Assembly: GCF_013112245.1 (NCBI RefSeq)
Contig: NZ_WVRN01000001.1
Span: 2,484,501 to 2,548,500, forward strand
Direction: 5' to 3'
Source of the DNA: Ruegeria sp. HKCCD4315
Lineage (GTDB): Bacteria > Pseudomonadota > Alphaproteobacteria > Rhodobacterales > Rhodobacteraceae
Length of the DNA stretch: 64,000 bases
Positions 25,032-34,339 of this stretch are shown piece after piece; the stretch's first letter is position 1; the number at the start of each line of letters is the position of its first letter. The notes beneath the pieces were generated by a model, which made no database searches, was not told the DNA's origin, and worked only from the letters and a program-made list of their open reading frames with translations. A program made the translations under genes and the position numbers.

Positions 25032-27981
25032 GGAGACGGTCTCCTTCTGGATCCACGAAATGGGCGCTTACGACTTCGACTTCGATTTCGCTATCTTGCA
25101 GTGGGTTTACTGCCCGAACCAGCTCACCGATCCGCCCGGATCCGTTTTTCAGGAACCCGATCGCAATCGAGTGCCCCAAGGTCGCCGAGAAACCGGCTGA
25201 GGTGATGTAACCCTGATCGTTTTTGATGTCAGTCGGTTCGTCCTTGTTCATCAAGTGCGCGCCCCCAACAATATTGTCAGTGCGATTGACGGGTTTGAAC
25301 CCAACCAATCGCAGCCCTTCAGGGTCAGCCAATTCTTCGCGGGTACTTAGAACCTGGCCTATACAGTCCTTTTTCCTGTTCACCATTTTCCCCAGACCGA
25401 GGTTCAGCGCGGTAGTGGTTCCGTTCAATTCGTTGCCGATGGCATGACCTTTTTCGATCCGAAGAACGTCAAGCGCCTCGGTGCCATAGGGTGCAACGCC
25501 AAACTCTTCTCCGGCGGCCATCAGGGCGCGGATCAGCGCGTCACCATATCGGCGGGGAACCGCAATTTCATAAGCCAGCTCGCCGCTGAACGAGATCCGG
25601 AACAAACGGGCCTTGAAACCGCCGCACACCGTAATTTCGCCACATGCCATGAACGGAAATGCTTCATTCGAAATATCAAACTCGGCATCCACGATCTTTC
25701 GCAACAGATCACGTGACCGGGGACCAGCGACGGCGTATTGAGCCCAGGCTTCCGTGGTCGAAATGAGCTGCACATCCAGTTCCGGCCACAGGCATTGCCG
25801 GGCAAATTCCATGTTTCGGTATACAAGCACAGCATTTGCCGTGGTTGTCGTTACGACAAAATGATCCTCTGCAAGTCGCGCGGCTGTGCCGTCGTCATAG
25901 ACGATACCATCTTCGCGCAACATCAAGCCATAGCGCGTCTTACCTACCGGCAGTTTGGCGAATGCGTTTGCGTATACTTTGTTCAAGAACTCTGCGGCGT
26001 CGGTACCCTGCACGTCAATCTTGCCAAGGGTCGAAACATCGCAGAGACCTACCCGAGATCGGACGGTCGTGACTTCCCGGTTCACAGTTTCGTGCCAGGT
26101 CTTTTCGCCGGGCTTCTTGAACCAACGCGCGCGCAGCCAATTTCCGGCCTCAACAAACTCGGCACCAAGCTCTTGCGCCCAGACATGACTAGGTGTTTTG
26201 CGCGTTGGCGCCAGATGCCTGCCTGTTGTGCTTCCGGCCAATGTGCCAAGAGCGATTGGCGTATAAGGCGGACGGAAGATCGTTGTCCCAGTTTCCGGGA
26301 TCGACGCCCCGGTCATCTCTGACATAACCGCCAGCCCTAGAACATTGGCCGTTTTCCCTTGATCCGTCGCCATACCAAGGGTGGTGTAGCGTTTCAGATG
26401 CTCAGGGGATTTGTAACCTTCCTGATGCGCCAGTCGCACATCCTTGACTGTCACATCATTCTGATAATCTAGCCATGCCCGTCCACGCCCCTCTTTGACA
26501 AACCAGAAGGGCTTGAGGTTCATGACCGAATCCTCGGCCTCGGGCAGAGCAATCGTGGGTGCCTGAATATCAAGATCTAAAAGCACTTTCTGCGCGGTTT
26601 TCTTACCAGTTTCCAGCGCAGCAGCGGTCGAGAAGACACCATTGGCTGCACCCGCCACCGACAACCCAACCGGCAACTTTGTATCGGGTACGAAGGCGGC
26701 TATTTCGTCATCCCATATAGGTCGGCCGCGTTGATGACAGGTCAGATGAACGTTAGGGTTCCACCCTCCTGACACAGCCAGAGCGCCACAGTCGATGGTT
26801 CTGGTTTCACCGTTGGATAGGCGCAGTTTGACACTTTCGAGCCCCAACTTGCCCGTGCTGTCGACGACCTGAGCCCCCTTGAACAGTTCGGCACCATCCA
26901 CATCGGGCGCGTCGTGACGCACATCGATAACTGCTGAAACATTGACACCTTTGGCAAGCAGGTCTTTTGCCGTGCGGTGGCCATCGTCATTATTGGTAAA
27001 AACCGCAACGGTTTGAGCCGGTGCAGCAGCCCATCGGTTGACGTAGGCCCGCACCGCACCAGCCAGCATAATCCCTGGTCGATCATTGTTTTCGAACGCA
27101 ATGGGTCGCTCTGTTGCACCCGCACATAGCACCGCCTTTCGGGCATAGATGCGCCAGTGGATTTGCCGGGGTGTCCCGGCGGGTGGTTCTGCCAAATGGT
27201 CTGCCACACGCTCGACAACGCCATAGGTACCATGGTCATAAGCACCGTGAACGGTTGCACGCTTCATCAAACGCACGTTTGGCAGGGCACCCAGTTCTTC
27301 CAGAACCCCGGCGACCCATTCGGCGCCGGACTGGTTGACGAAAGAAGAACTTTCAGCAATCAGTCGCCCTCCCATCTCAAAATCTTCTTCCACAAGAACC
27401 ACGCGCGCGCCCGCGCGCGCAGCTGTCAGCGCCGCCGCCAGACCCGCAGGGCCCGACCCAATAATCAGCAAATCGCAGTGCAGATAACCATGCTCATACG
27501 TATCCGGGTCAGGATCAAGCGACACGCTCCCGAGACCTGCGGCTTTGCGGATGATCGGCTCGTAAAGCTTTTCCCACAAGGGGGCCGGCCACATGAATGT
27601 CTTGTAATAGAAACCTGCCGACAGAAAATTGCTAAGCCGATCATTGATCGCCATAAAGTCATGCTTCAATGACGGAAATCGGTTCTGCGAACGGGCGGAA
27701 AGGCCGCCAAACAGCTCGGTAACAGTTGCACGTGTATTCGGTTCCTGCCGTCCCCGAGTGCGGAGTTCGACCAAAGCGTTCGGCTCTTCAGACCCAGACG
27801 CAATAACACCGCGAGGCCGGTGATACTTGAACGATCGTCCCATGAGCCGGACGCCATTGGCCAAAAGTGCGGACGCAAGGGTATCTCCTTGGTATCCGGC
27901 GTACTCTTTTCCATCAAAGGTGAAGTTCAGGGGGCTGCCGCGACTAATCAGGCCACCGTTCAAACGATTCAACTGAGTCAT
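25024..27981 (-). CDS. soxA: Sarcosine oxidase alpha subunit
   Basis: Protein of 985 aa: N-terminal 2Fe-2S-like fold remnant (FTFDGKEYAGYQGDTLASALLANG), dinucleotide domain LLIIGSGPAGLAAALTAARAGARVVLVEED, and C-terminal GcvT folate domain (about 590-985, GLCDVSTLGKIDVQG, GEITVCGGFKARLFRISFSGELAYEIAVP). It holds NAD and routes formaldehyde-level carbon to THF. The ATG at 27981 overlaps soxD by 4 nt and matches the family N-terminus; a further 39-codon extension is within soxD and unsupported. Together with SoxBDG it converts sarcosine to glycine. Confidence 0.93.
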   Translation of the reverse strand: MTQLNRLNGGLISRGSPLNFTFDGKEYAGYQGDTLASALLANGVRLMGRSFKYHRPRGVIASGSEEPNALVELRTRGRQEPNTRATVTELFGGLSARSQNRFPSLKHDFMAINDRLSNFLSAGFYYKTFMWPAPLWEKLYEPIIRKAAGLGSVSLDPDPDTYEHGYLHCDLLIIGSGPAGLAAALTAARAGARVVLVEEDFEMGGRLIAESSSFVNQSGAEWVAGVLEELGALPNVRLMKRATVHGAYDHGTYGVVERVADHLAEPPAGTPRQIHWRIYARKAVLCAGATERPIAFENNDRPGIMLAGAVRAYVNRWAAAPAQTVAVFTNNDDGHRTAKDLLAKGVNVSAVIDVRHDAPDVDGAELFKGAQVVDSTGKLGLESVKLRLSNGETRTIDCGALAVSGGWNPNVHLTCHQRGRPIWDDEIAAFVPDTKLPVGLSVAGAANGVFSTAAALETGKKTAQKVLLDLDIQAPTIALPEAEDSVMNLKPFWFVKEGRGRAWLDYQNDVTVKDVRLAHQEGYKSPEHLKRYTTLGMATDQGKTANVLGLAVMSEMTGASIPETGTTIFRPPYTPIALGTLAGSTTGRHLAPTRKTPSHVWAQELGAEFVEAGNWLRARWFKKPGEKTWHETVNREVTTVRSRVGLCDVSTLGKIDVQGTDAAEFLNKVYANAFAKLPVGKTRYGLMLREDGIVYDDGTAARLAEDHFVVTTTTANAVLVYRNMEFARQCLWPELDVQLISTTEAWAQYAVAGPRSRDLLRKIVDAEFDISNEAFPFMACGEITVCGGFKARLFRISFSGELAYEIAVPRRYGDALIRALMAAGEEFGVAPYGTEALDVLRIEKGHAIGNELNGTTTALNLGLGKMVNRKKDCIGQVLSTREELADPEGLRLVGFKPVNRTDNIVGGAHLMNKDEPTDIKNDQGYITSAGFSATLGHSIAIGFLKNGSGRIGELVRAVNPLQDSEIEVEVVSAHFVDPEGDRLRA

Positions 27982-28265
27982 TTCTTGTGATCTTTCCGAA
28001 CAGCGACGTCCTGCGCCAGCTCGACCTTGGAGATTTCGTGGGTAAGTGTGTTGCGCGTCACCACCAGCCACGAACGATCCCCGGCTTCGTGATACCACAA
28101 CTCTCTGTGCTCGCCGGCCGGATTGTCACGCAGATAAAGATAGTCGTGGAATTTCTGCAGAGCACTCTCGTCCTGCCAATCCGGACGATCCAACAGACTC
28201 GCATCGCCCAGATAGGTGAATTCCTGAGAATCCCGCGGCCCCAAAAGCGGATGATTTATAATCAT
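27978..28265 (-). CDS. soxD: Sarcosine oxidase delta subunit
   Basis: Small subunit of 95 aa with LLGPRDSQEFTYLGDA and HEAGDRSWLVVTRNTLTHEI, characteristic of SoxD. The zinc-binding Cys and His found in many SoxD proteins are partly lacking: the usual N-terminal P-x-C-G motif reads HPLLGPRD here, so zinc binding is doubtful. The ATG at 28265 follows a G-rich ribosome site; it overlaps soxA by 4 nt. Confidence 0.88.
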   Translation of the reverse strand: MIINHPLLGPRDSQEFTYLGDASLLDRPDWQDESALQKFHDYLYLRDNPAGEHRELWYHEAGDRSWLVVTRNTLTHEISKVELAQDVAVRKDHKK

Positions 28266-28278
28266 GATACGCCCCCCG

Positions 28279-29529
28279 TCAGTGCAAGTTTGGTTGGGCG
28301 CCCTGGCCCGCCTCATCTATCATCCGGCCGCTCATGAAGCGATCCAAACGATAAGCTTGTGCATTCGCATGTGGTCTGCCGGTACTGAGAAGATGCGCAA
28401 AGCACATACCCGATGCAGGGGTTGCTTTGAAACCGCCGTAGCACCAGCCACCATTGAAGTAGAGGCCGTCTATGGGAGTGCGATCAATGAACGGCGACCC
28501 GTCCATTGACATGTCCATGATGCCACCCCATGACCGAAGCATCCTCACTCGGCTGAGTGCCGGGAACAAGGACGCGCCGATTGCGGCAACATGCTCTACA
28601 ATAGGCATATTTCCGCGTTGAGCGTAAGAGTTGTAGCCATCAAGATCTCCGCCAAACACCAAGCCACCCTTATCCGACTGGGTTGCATAGAAATGCCCGA
28701 CACCAAAGGTGATAACGCCAGGCAGGACCGGCTTCAGACCTTCCGAAACAAAGGCCTGCAATACATGGCTTTCGATCGGAAGTCGCATGCCAGCCATCTG
28801 CATCACACGGCTGGAAGACCCGGCCACGACACACCCGACCTTTCGGGCACCAATATATCCGCGCGAGGTCTCAACGCCGAGGACCTTGCCGTTTTCAATC
28901 TTGAAGCCCGTGACCTCACAGTTCTGGATGATATCGACGCCACGCTGATCGGCACCACGCGCATACCCCCACGCAACCGCGTCGTGACGCACTGTACCGC
29001 CGCGACGATGAAGCAAACCGCCATAGATCGGAAAGCGCTGATTTTCAAAATCCAGGAATGGATACAGCTTGCGCACACCTTCAGGTGTCAAAAGCTCTGC
29101 GTCGGACCCATTCAGGATCATTGCATTGCCGCGCCGGCGTGCTGCATCGACCTGTGAGTCAGAGTGCAAAAGATTCAATAGCCCGCGCTGGGATACCATC
29201 GCGTTGAAATTGAAATCCTGCTCCAACCCTTCCCAAAGCTTGAGGGACATTTCATAGAAAGGTTCGTTCCCATCTAGCAGGTAGTTCGAACGGATCATCG
29301 TGGTGTTACGCCCAACGTTCCCACCGCCGATCCAACCCTTTTCGAGCACCGCAATACGGCTCTCGCCGAACTCTTTGGCAAGGTAATAGGCTGTTGCAAG
29401 CCCATGACCCCCGCCACCTATGATGACGAAGTCATAGTCCTTTTGAGGGGATGGATCCCGCCAGGCAGGTTTCCAGCCTTTATGCCCGCCGAAGGCTTCT
29501 TTGATTACTCGGAAACCAGAATAGCGCAT
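28279..29529 (-). CDS. soxB: Sarcosine oxidase beta subunit
   Basis: FAD/FMN-binding catalytic subunit of 416 aa. After a short leader the DAO-type motif FVIIGGGGHGLATAYYLAKEFG appears near residue 35, and the C-terminus has YFNGGWCYGGFKATPASG typical of SoxB. It carries the non-covalent FAD where sarcosine is oxidised and covalent FMN at the interface with alpha. The ATG at 29529 gives the family N-terminus MRYSGFRVIKEAFGGHKGW. First gene of soxBDAG. Confidence 0.93.
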   Translation of the reverse strand: MRYSGFRVIKEAFGGHKGWKPAWRDPSPQKDYDFVIIGGGGHGLATAYYLAKEFGESRIAVLEKGWIGGGNVGRNTTMIRSNYLLDGNEPFYEMSLKLWEGLEQDFNFNAMVSQRGLLNLLHSDSQVDAARRRGNAMILNGSDAELLTPEGVRKLYPFLDFENQRFPIYGGLLHRRGGTVRHDAVAWGYARGADQRGVDIIQNCEVTGFKIENGKVLGVETSRGYIGARKVGCVVAGSSSRVMQMAGMRLPIESHVLQAFVSEGLKPVLPGVITFGVGHFYATQSDKGGLVFGGDLDGYNSYAQRGNMPIVEHVAAIGASLFPALSRVRMLRSWGGIMDMSMDGSPFIDRTPIDGLYFNGGWCYGGFKATPASGMCFAHLLSTGRPHANAQAYRLDRFMSGRMIDEAGQGAQPNLH

Positions 29530-29857
29530 GAGAGTCTCGCAGTAAGTTCGACAGACTTCTTGCGAGTTTCTGTGCCTAAGAGATACATACTCATTCGACA
29601 AAAAAGCCACAAAGACGACATGAACTGCAGAAAGTTCGCTGCGTTGCTGTCAAACGTCCGATTTGCGGACAAACCCGCCGTTCTCCACGAAAACGGATAG
29701 GCATACCTTTTGAATAATCGCCTCCACACGTCTTCCGACAATTCGAGACCTTAGCTACTGATCTTTCCACCGCACGTTCACAGGTATTAGGCAAGTTGCC
29801 GGTTCTAACAATTTATGAAAGTGGTAGTGTCTTCGAGCCATCTTGCGAGAAGTAACT
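29530..29857. other. Intergenic promoter region of soxB and cyclase gene
   Basis: A 328-nt stretch between the divergent soxB and cyclase-hydrolase genes. No gene or strong repeat is evident; it must contain the promoters of both neighbours. Confidence 0.5.
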
Positions 29858-31252
29858 ATGAGCCAACGTCGCCTTGCTGCAATCGTGTCTCTCGATGTCG
29901 TCGGCTTCAGTCGGATGATGCAGGGCGGCTCCAAGCTACTTCTCAAAACACTGAACACCTTGTACCGCGATTTGGTTACGCCGATCGTTGAACAAAAATC
30001 TGGCAGGGTGGTCAAGCTGTTGGGCGATGGAGCATTGATTGAATTTCCGTCAGCAGGGAACGCTTTAGAAGCGGCAATTGCGATTCAAACCGAACTAAGA
30101 GATCCAGACCATCACTATTTGGTTCCGGAACGTATTCAGCTTAGAGCGGGTTTGCATGTCGGCGACGTTACCGTCGATGGCGAAGATATCTTCGGAGACG
30201 GCGTTAACATCGCTGCGCGGCTCCAATCGGCAGCAGACCCCGGGGGCATTTTGGCCTCAAAGGTACTTTGTGATCTTGCCGGAGCGGATTACGCCAAACG
30301 TTTGCGCCGAGAAGGGCTACACACGTTCAAAGGGATTGAAAAGCCGATCGAAGTGTTGTCGATCAACTTCACCGATGAACGTGTGTCCAAATCGCGTGCC
30401 AACTTCGCCAAAACACAGGAAATTCGTTATTGTAAAACTGACGACAACATTAGTCTGGCCTGGAGCTCAGTTGGAGACGGTCCTCCAGTCGTGAAGGCGC
30501 CAAGTTGGATTGGACACTTGGAACTTGACTGGCGCAATCCTGGGAAAGCTCCAATTTACACTTCCATCGCTCAAAGGCATCGCTTGGTTCGTTTTGACGC
30601 CAGGCTCAACGGTCTATCCGACTGGGACGCCGAAACTTGTACGTTCGAACGGTTCGTTGATGACTTGGAAACCGTTTTCGACGCAGCGGGTATAAGGCGC
30701 GCGCCGATACTTGCGATATCGCAGGGGTCCGCAGTGGCAGCCGCCTTCGCAGCGCGCCGACCTGACCGCGTGTCTGCGATCGTAATGATAGGTGGGTTCC
30801 CCGTTGGTCGGGCAAAAAGAACATCGCAAAAAGATGTGGAACGCGCCAACGCAATTAAGCAAATGATGACTGCCGGGTGGGACGATGATTATCCGTCTCT
30901 GCGTGATTTGATGGCGCAAATCATCGTGCCAGGCGCGAGCCAAGAAGAACGGCGGCAATATGCCGAAGACATGCGCAAGATGATTTCACCCGAAAACATG
31001 GGGCGGTATCGCGGCGTGATTGATAACATCGATATCTCACCGATATTGTCCAAGGTCGAGGTGCCGTGCCTTGTTTGTCATGGGAACAGTGACAGGATGC
31101 AACCGGTCGAACAAGGACGATTGTTTGCAAAGGGATTACCCAACGCGAAATTCATCGCCTACGAAAGCTCGAACCATACCATCCCGGACAACGACCCGGA
31201 ATGGCCACGATTTGAGAGGGATGCCCTGGCTTTCTTGGCTGAACACAGCTGA
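29858..31252 (+). CDS. Class III nucleotide cyclase fused to alpha/beta hydrolase
   Basis: Protein of 464 aa. Residues 1-170 form a class III adenylate/guanylate cyclase catalytic domain: SLDVVGFSRMM with the first metal Asp, VKLLGDGALIEFPS with the second Asp, and FGDGVNIAARLQS. Residues about 190-464 form an alpha/beta hydrolase with nucleophile elbow AISQGSA (Ser in I-S-Q-G), acid in HGNSDRMQP and His in SSNHTIPD. Cyclase-hydrolase fusions are known in rhizobia and relatives, where the hydrolase may act as sensor. The ATG at 29858 follows GAGAAG. Cytoplasmic; no membrane segment. Confidence 0.85.
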   Translation: MSQRRLAAIVSLDVVGFSRMMQGGSKLLLKTLNTLYRDLVTPIVEQKSGRVVKLLGDGALIEFPSAGNALEAAIAIQTELRDPDHHYLVPERIQLRAGLHVGDVTVDGEDIFGDGVNIAARLQSAADPGGILASKVLCDLAGADYAKRLRREGLHTFKGIEKPIEVLSINFTDERVSKSRANFAKTQEIRYCKTDDNISLAWSSVGDGPPVVKAPSWIGHLELDWRNPGKAPIYTSIAQRHRLVRFDARLNGLSDWDAETCTFERFVDDLETVFDAAGIRRAPILAISQGSAVAAAFAARRPDRVSAIVMIGGFPVGRAKRTSQKDVERANAIKQMMTAGWDDDYPSLRDLMAQIIVPGASQEERRQYAEDMRKMISPENMGRYRGVIDNIDISPILSKVEVPCLVCHGNSDRMQPVEQGRLFAKGLPNAKFIAYESSNHTIPDNDPEWPRFERDALAFLAEHS

Positions 31253-31514
31253 ACTATTGCTCCAAGTGCCTTCGGGTTCGGCGCTATATCTCTCAAAACA
31301 AATGCTACAAGATTGCCTCGCCAGAGCAATGGAACACAGAGTTTCGATAAGTGCAGTCAGGCCAAAGTAGCCGTTTGGTTTCGCCACTCGCTGACTACCT
31401 TTCGTTGAAATGTAACTAAGACCTTTCGAAGAGCACTTTTCCATAAGTTGGGGGATGGCCCACTCACAAACCACCCCCCAGCCGCACTGGACTGCAATTG
31501 TCCAGGACGGTTGA

Positions 31515-32777
31515 CTAAAAGCCTTCAATTGCGGTTTCGACCTGGCCACAAAACTTATCAATATCGCGCTCAAGCATATCGCTTTCTCGGGTCTCATCTC
31601 TGACCGCAGATAGTTCATCTACAACAGCCAGCAAATCTTCTTCTGGAGCTGCCTCTGCGATGCGCACCAAAGCGCGAATAAGGGCGGCCGTTACGAGGCC
31701 ATTACCCCGGGCAGCGCGTCTTAGAGCTGGCATCGAGTCGTGAAACAGTGCCTCAGCCGTGATGGACGGGTAAATCACCCGCACGTTTCCGTCATCATCC
31801 CGATACACACCCGTGCAGAGCTTTGACGACCACGCTCGAGCCAGAGACGCCGACAGTCGGTCGATGCAGACTATTGCGGTAAACGTGTCGTTGACACCCG
31901 GTGACAACGCCCGAAGTGCGATTTCAACGAGAAGATGGACAGAAAAGCGGATATCGCCATTAGGATCTCGCGCGGAGATTAACGGAGCTGCCGCTTGCAC
32001 CAGATCATTAAGACTTTCGTCACTATCACCATAAACATTGGCCAAAGTGTCCGTTGGAACCATGAAGTCACCTGGCTGCACATCAAAAGCGACGACTGCT
32101 CCTGCCTTCTTGGCCGCACTCACCAGACCTTCGGTATTGATGGAGTTCACATATCCAGTGCCCGAAGACAAGACTTGGCGCTTGTCTCCCACCTCAGGGA
32201 CTGCCACTGAAGATGGGATATCTGCACTGTTTTCGATTGCGGTGCTCACTTGGCGATCCAAGGCTTCCGAAATCCGCGCCGCCTCCTGATCAATGGTTAC
32301 GCGCGTCGATACTGTATGAACGAAGAGCAACAGCAAAAGAACTGAGATGATCGAATAGACTATTCCAATTGCAACGGCCAAATTTACGGATGTGTCATCG
32401 CGTATCAGCCACAAGACCAACAAGCTGTATAAAAACGTCGCTCCAAGTGAGCCAACTGCAATCTGATTTACCCTGTCTTCGCCAAAGCGCTGCAAGAGCC
32501 TGGGCCCAATTGATCCGGCTGCTAAGGTGTAGACCAGCAAAACAATGGAATAGACCATGACCAACGCGGACATGGATGCTGCCGAGATTGCGCTTAGTAC
32601 ATCGCTCGCAGTACGATTAGAAACGCTCAGCCAATCGGAAGCGGACCAACCCCAACTCGCGAGCGCTTGCTCCGTCTTGAAGACAATCCCAGCCACCAAA
32701 AGCCCTGAAAGACTAATGGCGGCAGGGATAGTTAGGAACCCGCGAAAGTACCTCACTAATTCTCTAGGTGTTTGCAT
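31515..32777 (-). CDS. DUF2254 membrane protein
   Basis: Protein of 420 aa with four predicted membrane helices in the first 170 residues (FLTIPAAISLSGLLVAGIVF, MSALVMVYSIVLLVYTLAAG, IAVGSLGATFLYSLLVLWL, VAIGIVYSIISVLLLLLFVH), followed by a large soluble domain (VLSSGTGYVNSINTEGLV, RSVHLL-like LLVEIALRALSPGVNDTFTA). DUF2254 proteins have no established function. The ATG at 32777, with GGGGA 6 nt upstream, is preferred to one four codons earlier. Genes after it on the same strand upstream encode stress proteins. Confidence 0.82.
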   Translation of the reverse strand: MQTPRELVRYFRGFLTIPAAISLSGLLVAGIVFKTEQALASWGWSASDWLSVSNRTASDVLSAISAASMSALVMVYSIVLLVYTLAAGSIGPRLLQRFGEDRVNQIAVGSLGATFLYSLLVLWLIRDDTSVNLAVAIGIVYSIISVLLLLLFVHTVSTRVTIDQEAARISEALDRQVSTAIENSADIPSSVAVPEVGDKRQVLSSGTGYVNSINTEGLVSAAKKAGAVVAFDVQPGDFMVPTDTLANVYGDSDESLNDLVQAAAPLISARDPNGDIRFSVHLLVEIALRALSPGVNDTFTAIVCIDRLSASLARAWSSKLCTGVYRDDDGNVRVIYPSITAEALFHDSMPALRRAARGNGLVTAALIRALVRIAEAAPEEDLLAVVDELSAVRDETRESDMLERDIDKFCGQVETAIEGF

Positions 32778-32821
32778 TCCGGTCCCCATTTACGACACGA
32801 GCTTTGTTCACAAACACAGCT

Positions 32822-33106
32822 CTACGAGAACCGGTCGGCTGCTTTTTTCAAAGCACTCTGCATATCGCTCCATGCAGCCTCGTAGCCCTTTTTGACATCT
32901 TCCCAGGCCTCGTCGCTAGTCGACTTCAAATCATTCAGTTGAGCCTCTGCGTCAGATCTTGCCTTGTAGAGCTTGCTGAGCTGCTCCTCGAGCTCGAGTT
33001 TGGCGTCCGCTTCGGCCACCTTCAGCTTGGCTTCGAGAACATCAATCTGGGCATTCCAACTATCCAGTTGCAGCTGTGCCTTTTTCTCGTACCCAACACG
33101 TGTCAT
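32822..33106 (-). CDS. Small coiled-coil stress protein (sll1863-like)
   Basis: Protein of 94 aa, almost entirely heptad-repeat coiled coil (QLQLDSWNAQIDVLEAKLKV, LEEQLSKLYKARSDAEAQLNDLK) with an amphipathic C-terminal helix DVKKGYEAAWSDMQSALKKA. It resembles sll1863-type stress-response and apolipoprotein-like small proteins. It sits between dps and the DUF2254 gene on the same strand, suggesting a stress-induced cluster. Confidence 0.75.
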   Translation of the reverse strand: MTRVGYEKKAQLQLDSWNAQIDVLEAKLKVAEADAKLELEEQLSKLYKARSDAEAQLNDLKSTSDEAWEDVKKGYEAAWSDMQSALKKAADRFS

Positions 33107-33156
33107 CGTTTTTCCTTTCTTCGCAAACCTTGGTTCAAATCGAGGGGAGCCGCCAA

Positions 33157-33657
33157 TTAGGCCGCAACAATTGCCTTGAGCATCCAGACAGCTTCCTCAT
33201 GCTTCGCCATCCTGGCGTTCATCAGATCCTCTGTAGCTCCATCGCCATAACGGGCTGCGGTCGCGGCAGTCTCACGCAGGTTCCGAGCAATCGCTTCGTT
33301 GTCTGCGACCAATTGTTTGATCATGCCCTCTGCATCTTTAACCGTCTCTTCTTCGGTCAGCTTGGCTTGGCTAACCATGTCCGTGAACGAGATCGGTGCC
33401 ACCTGACCCAACGCACGCACACGCTCGGCCAATTCATCCGCAGCTTCGAACAGGTCGCGATACTGACGCTCTGTTAGTTCATGGATCGGCAGGAATAGCG
33501 GGCCCACGACGTTCCAATGTGTGCCTTGTGTTTTCACCATCAGAACCATGGTATCGGCCAGTACTTCCGTCACCGCGTTGGCGATCCAGGCGTTTTTGTC
33601 GATGCCTGTGTCGTTCGTTTCTTCCTGAACTTCAGACTTCAAAACTTGCTGTATCAT
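33157..33657 (-). CDS. dps: Dps family DNA-protecting ferritin-like protein
   Basis: Protein of 166 aa with the Dps signature: TQGTHWNVVGPLFLPIHELTERQYRDLFEAADELAERVRALG, containing the ferroxidase His, His, Asp and Glu residues at the dimer interface. Dps dodecamers oxidise Fe(II) with peroxide and bind DNA. The ATG at 33657 follows GGAGTG; the N-terminal tail is acidic rather than Lys-rich, so DNA binding may be weak. Confidence 0.9.
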   Translation of the reverse strand: MIQQVLKSEVQEETNDTGIDKNAWIANAVTEVLADTMVLMVKTQGTHWNVVGPLFLPIHELTERQYRDLFEAADELAERVRALGQVAPISFTDMVSQAKLTEEETVKDAEGMIKQLVADNEAIARNLRETAATAARYGDGATEDLMNARMAKHEEAVWMLKAIVAA

Positions 33658-33862
33658 TTTCACTCCGTTTCGTTGCTTGTGGAGTAACACCTAAGAGTAA
33701 CTCATAAAATTTCAAATAAAATCATATACTTAATATAGGTATCCGACACATCATGGGGCGCTTCATGATCCTGGGTATCCGGCACAACATGCCAAGATTG
33801 ATGTAGACACGCAGGCCCATTGGCATACATGCTTGGAGTAACTGACGTAAGCTACTGAGGTC

Positions 33863-34087
33863 ATGCCAGTGTCTGATCCAAATCGACCGCCAAAACGCAC
33901 GGAAAAACTGCAACTGATGCTCGACCTCGAAGAGCTTAAAGCCATAGATGATTGGCGGTTCGAGAACAGACTGCCATCCAGAGCGGCCGCCATTCGAGAA
34001 CTCATCCGTCGTGGTCTGATTTCCAATGAGTTTGAAGAACCACCAACTGACGCGCCTTCTGGTGAGTTTCGTGTTGTGGACGAGTGA
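33863..34087 (+). CDS. Ribbon-helix-helix-like small protein
   Basis: Protein of 74 aa with a ribbon-helix-helix pattern: EKLQLMLDLEELKAIDDWRFENRLPSRAAAIRELIRRGL, i.e. one beta strand, two helices and the conserved SRAAAIRELI of Arc/CopG-type proteins. Probably a small DNA-binding regulator. No toxin gene is next to it. Confidence 0.75.
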   Translation: MPVSDPNRPPKRTEKLQLMLDLEELKAIDDWRFENRLPSRAAAIRELIRRGLISNEFEEPPTDAPSGEFRVVDE

Positions 34088-34339
34088 CAAGAACATCCAT
34101 AGAGCATTCGACTAAAGCCCCGAGACGTTTCGCAGTGCCGCGCTAAGCTGGCTGTTAAGCAGAATTCAGTGAATGTCTGCATTGTGGACACTTCTACCAT
34201 TCGCGAAAAAGCTTGGTGAATTTGAGGCTTGAACGATTGCGTTGAGACCAGAGAGTAACTCCAGCGACAAGCCTGACTTGCTTTCAATAAACTACTCGCG
34301 CAACATCTGTGAATGTCCTGAACCAACTGGGGGGGTGGC

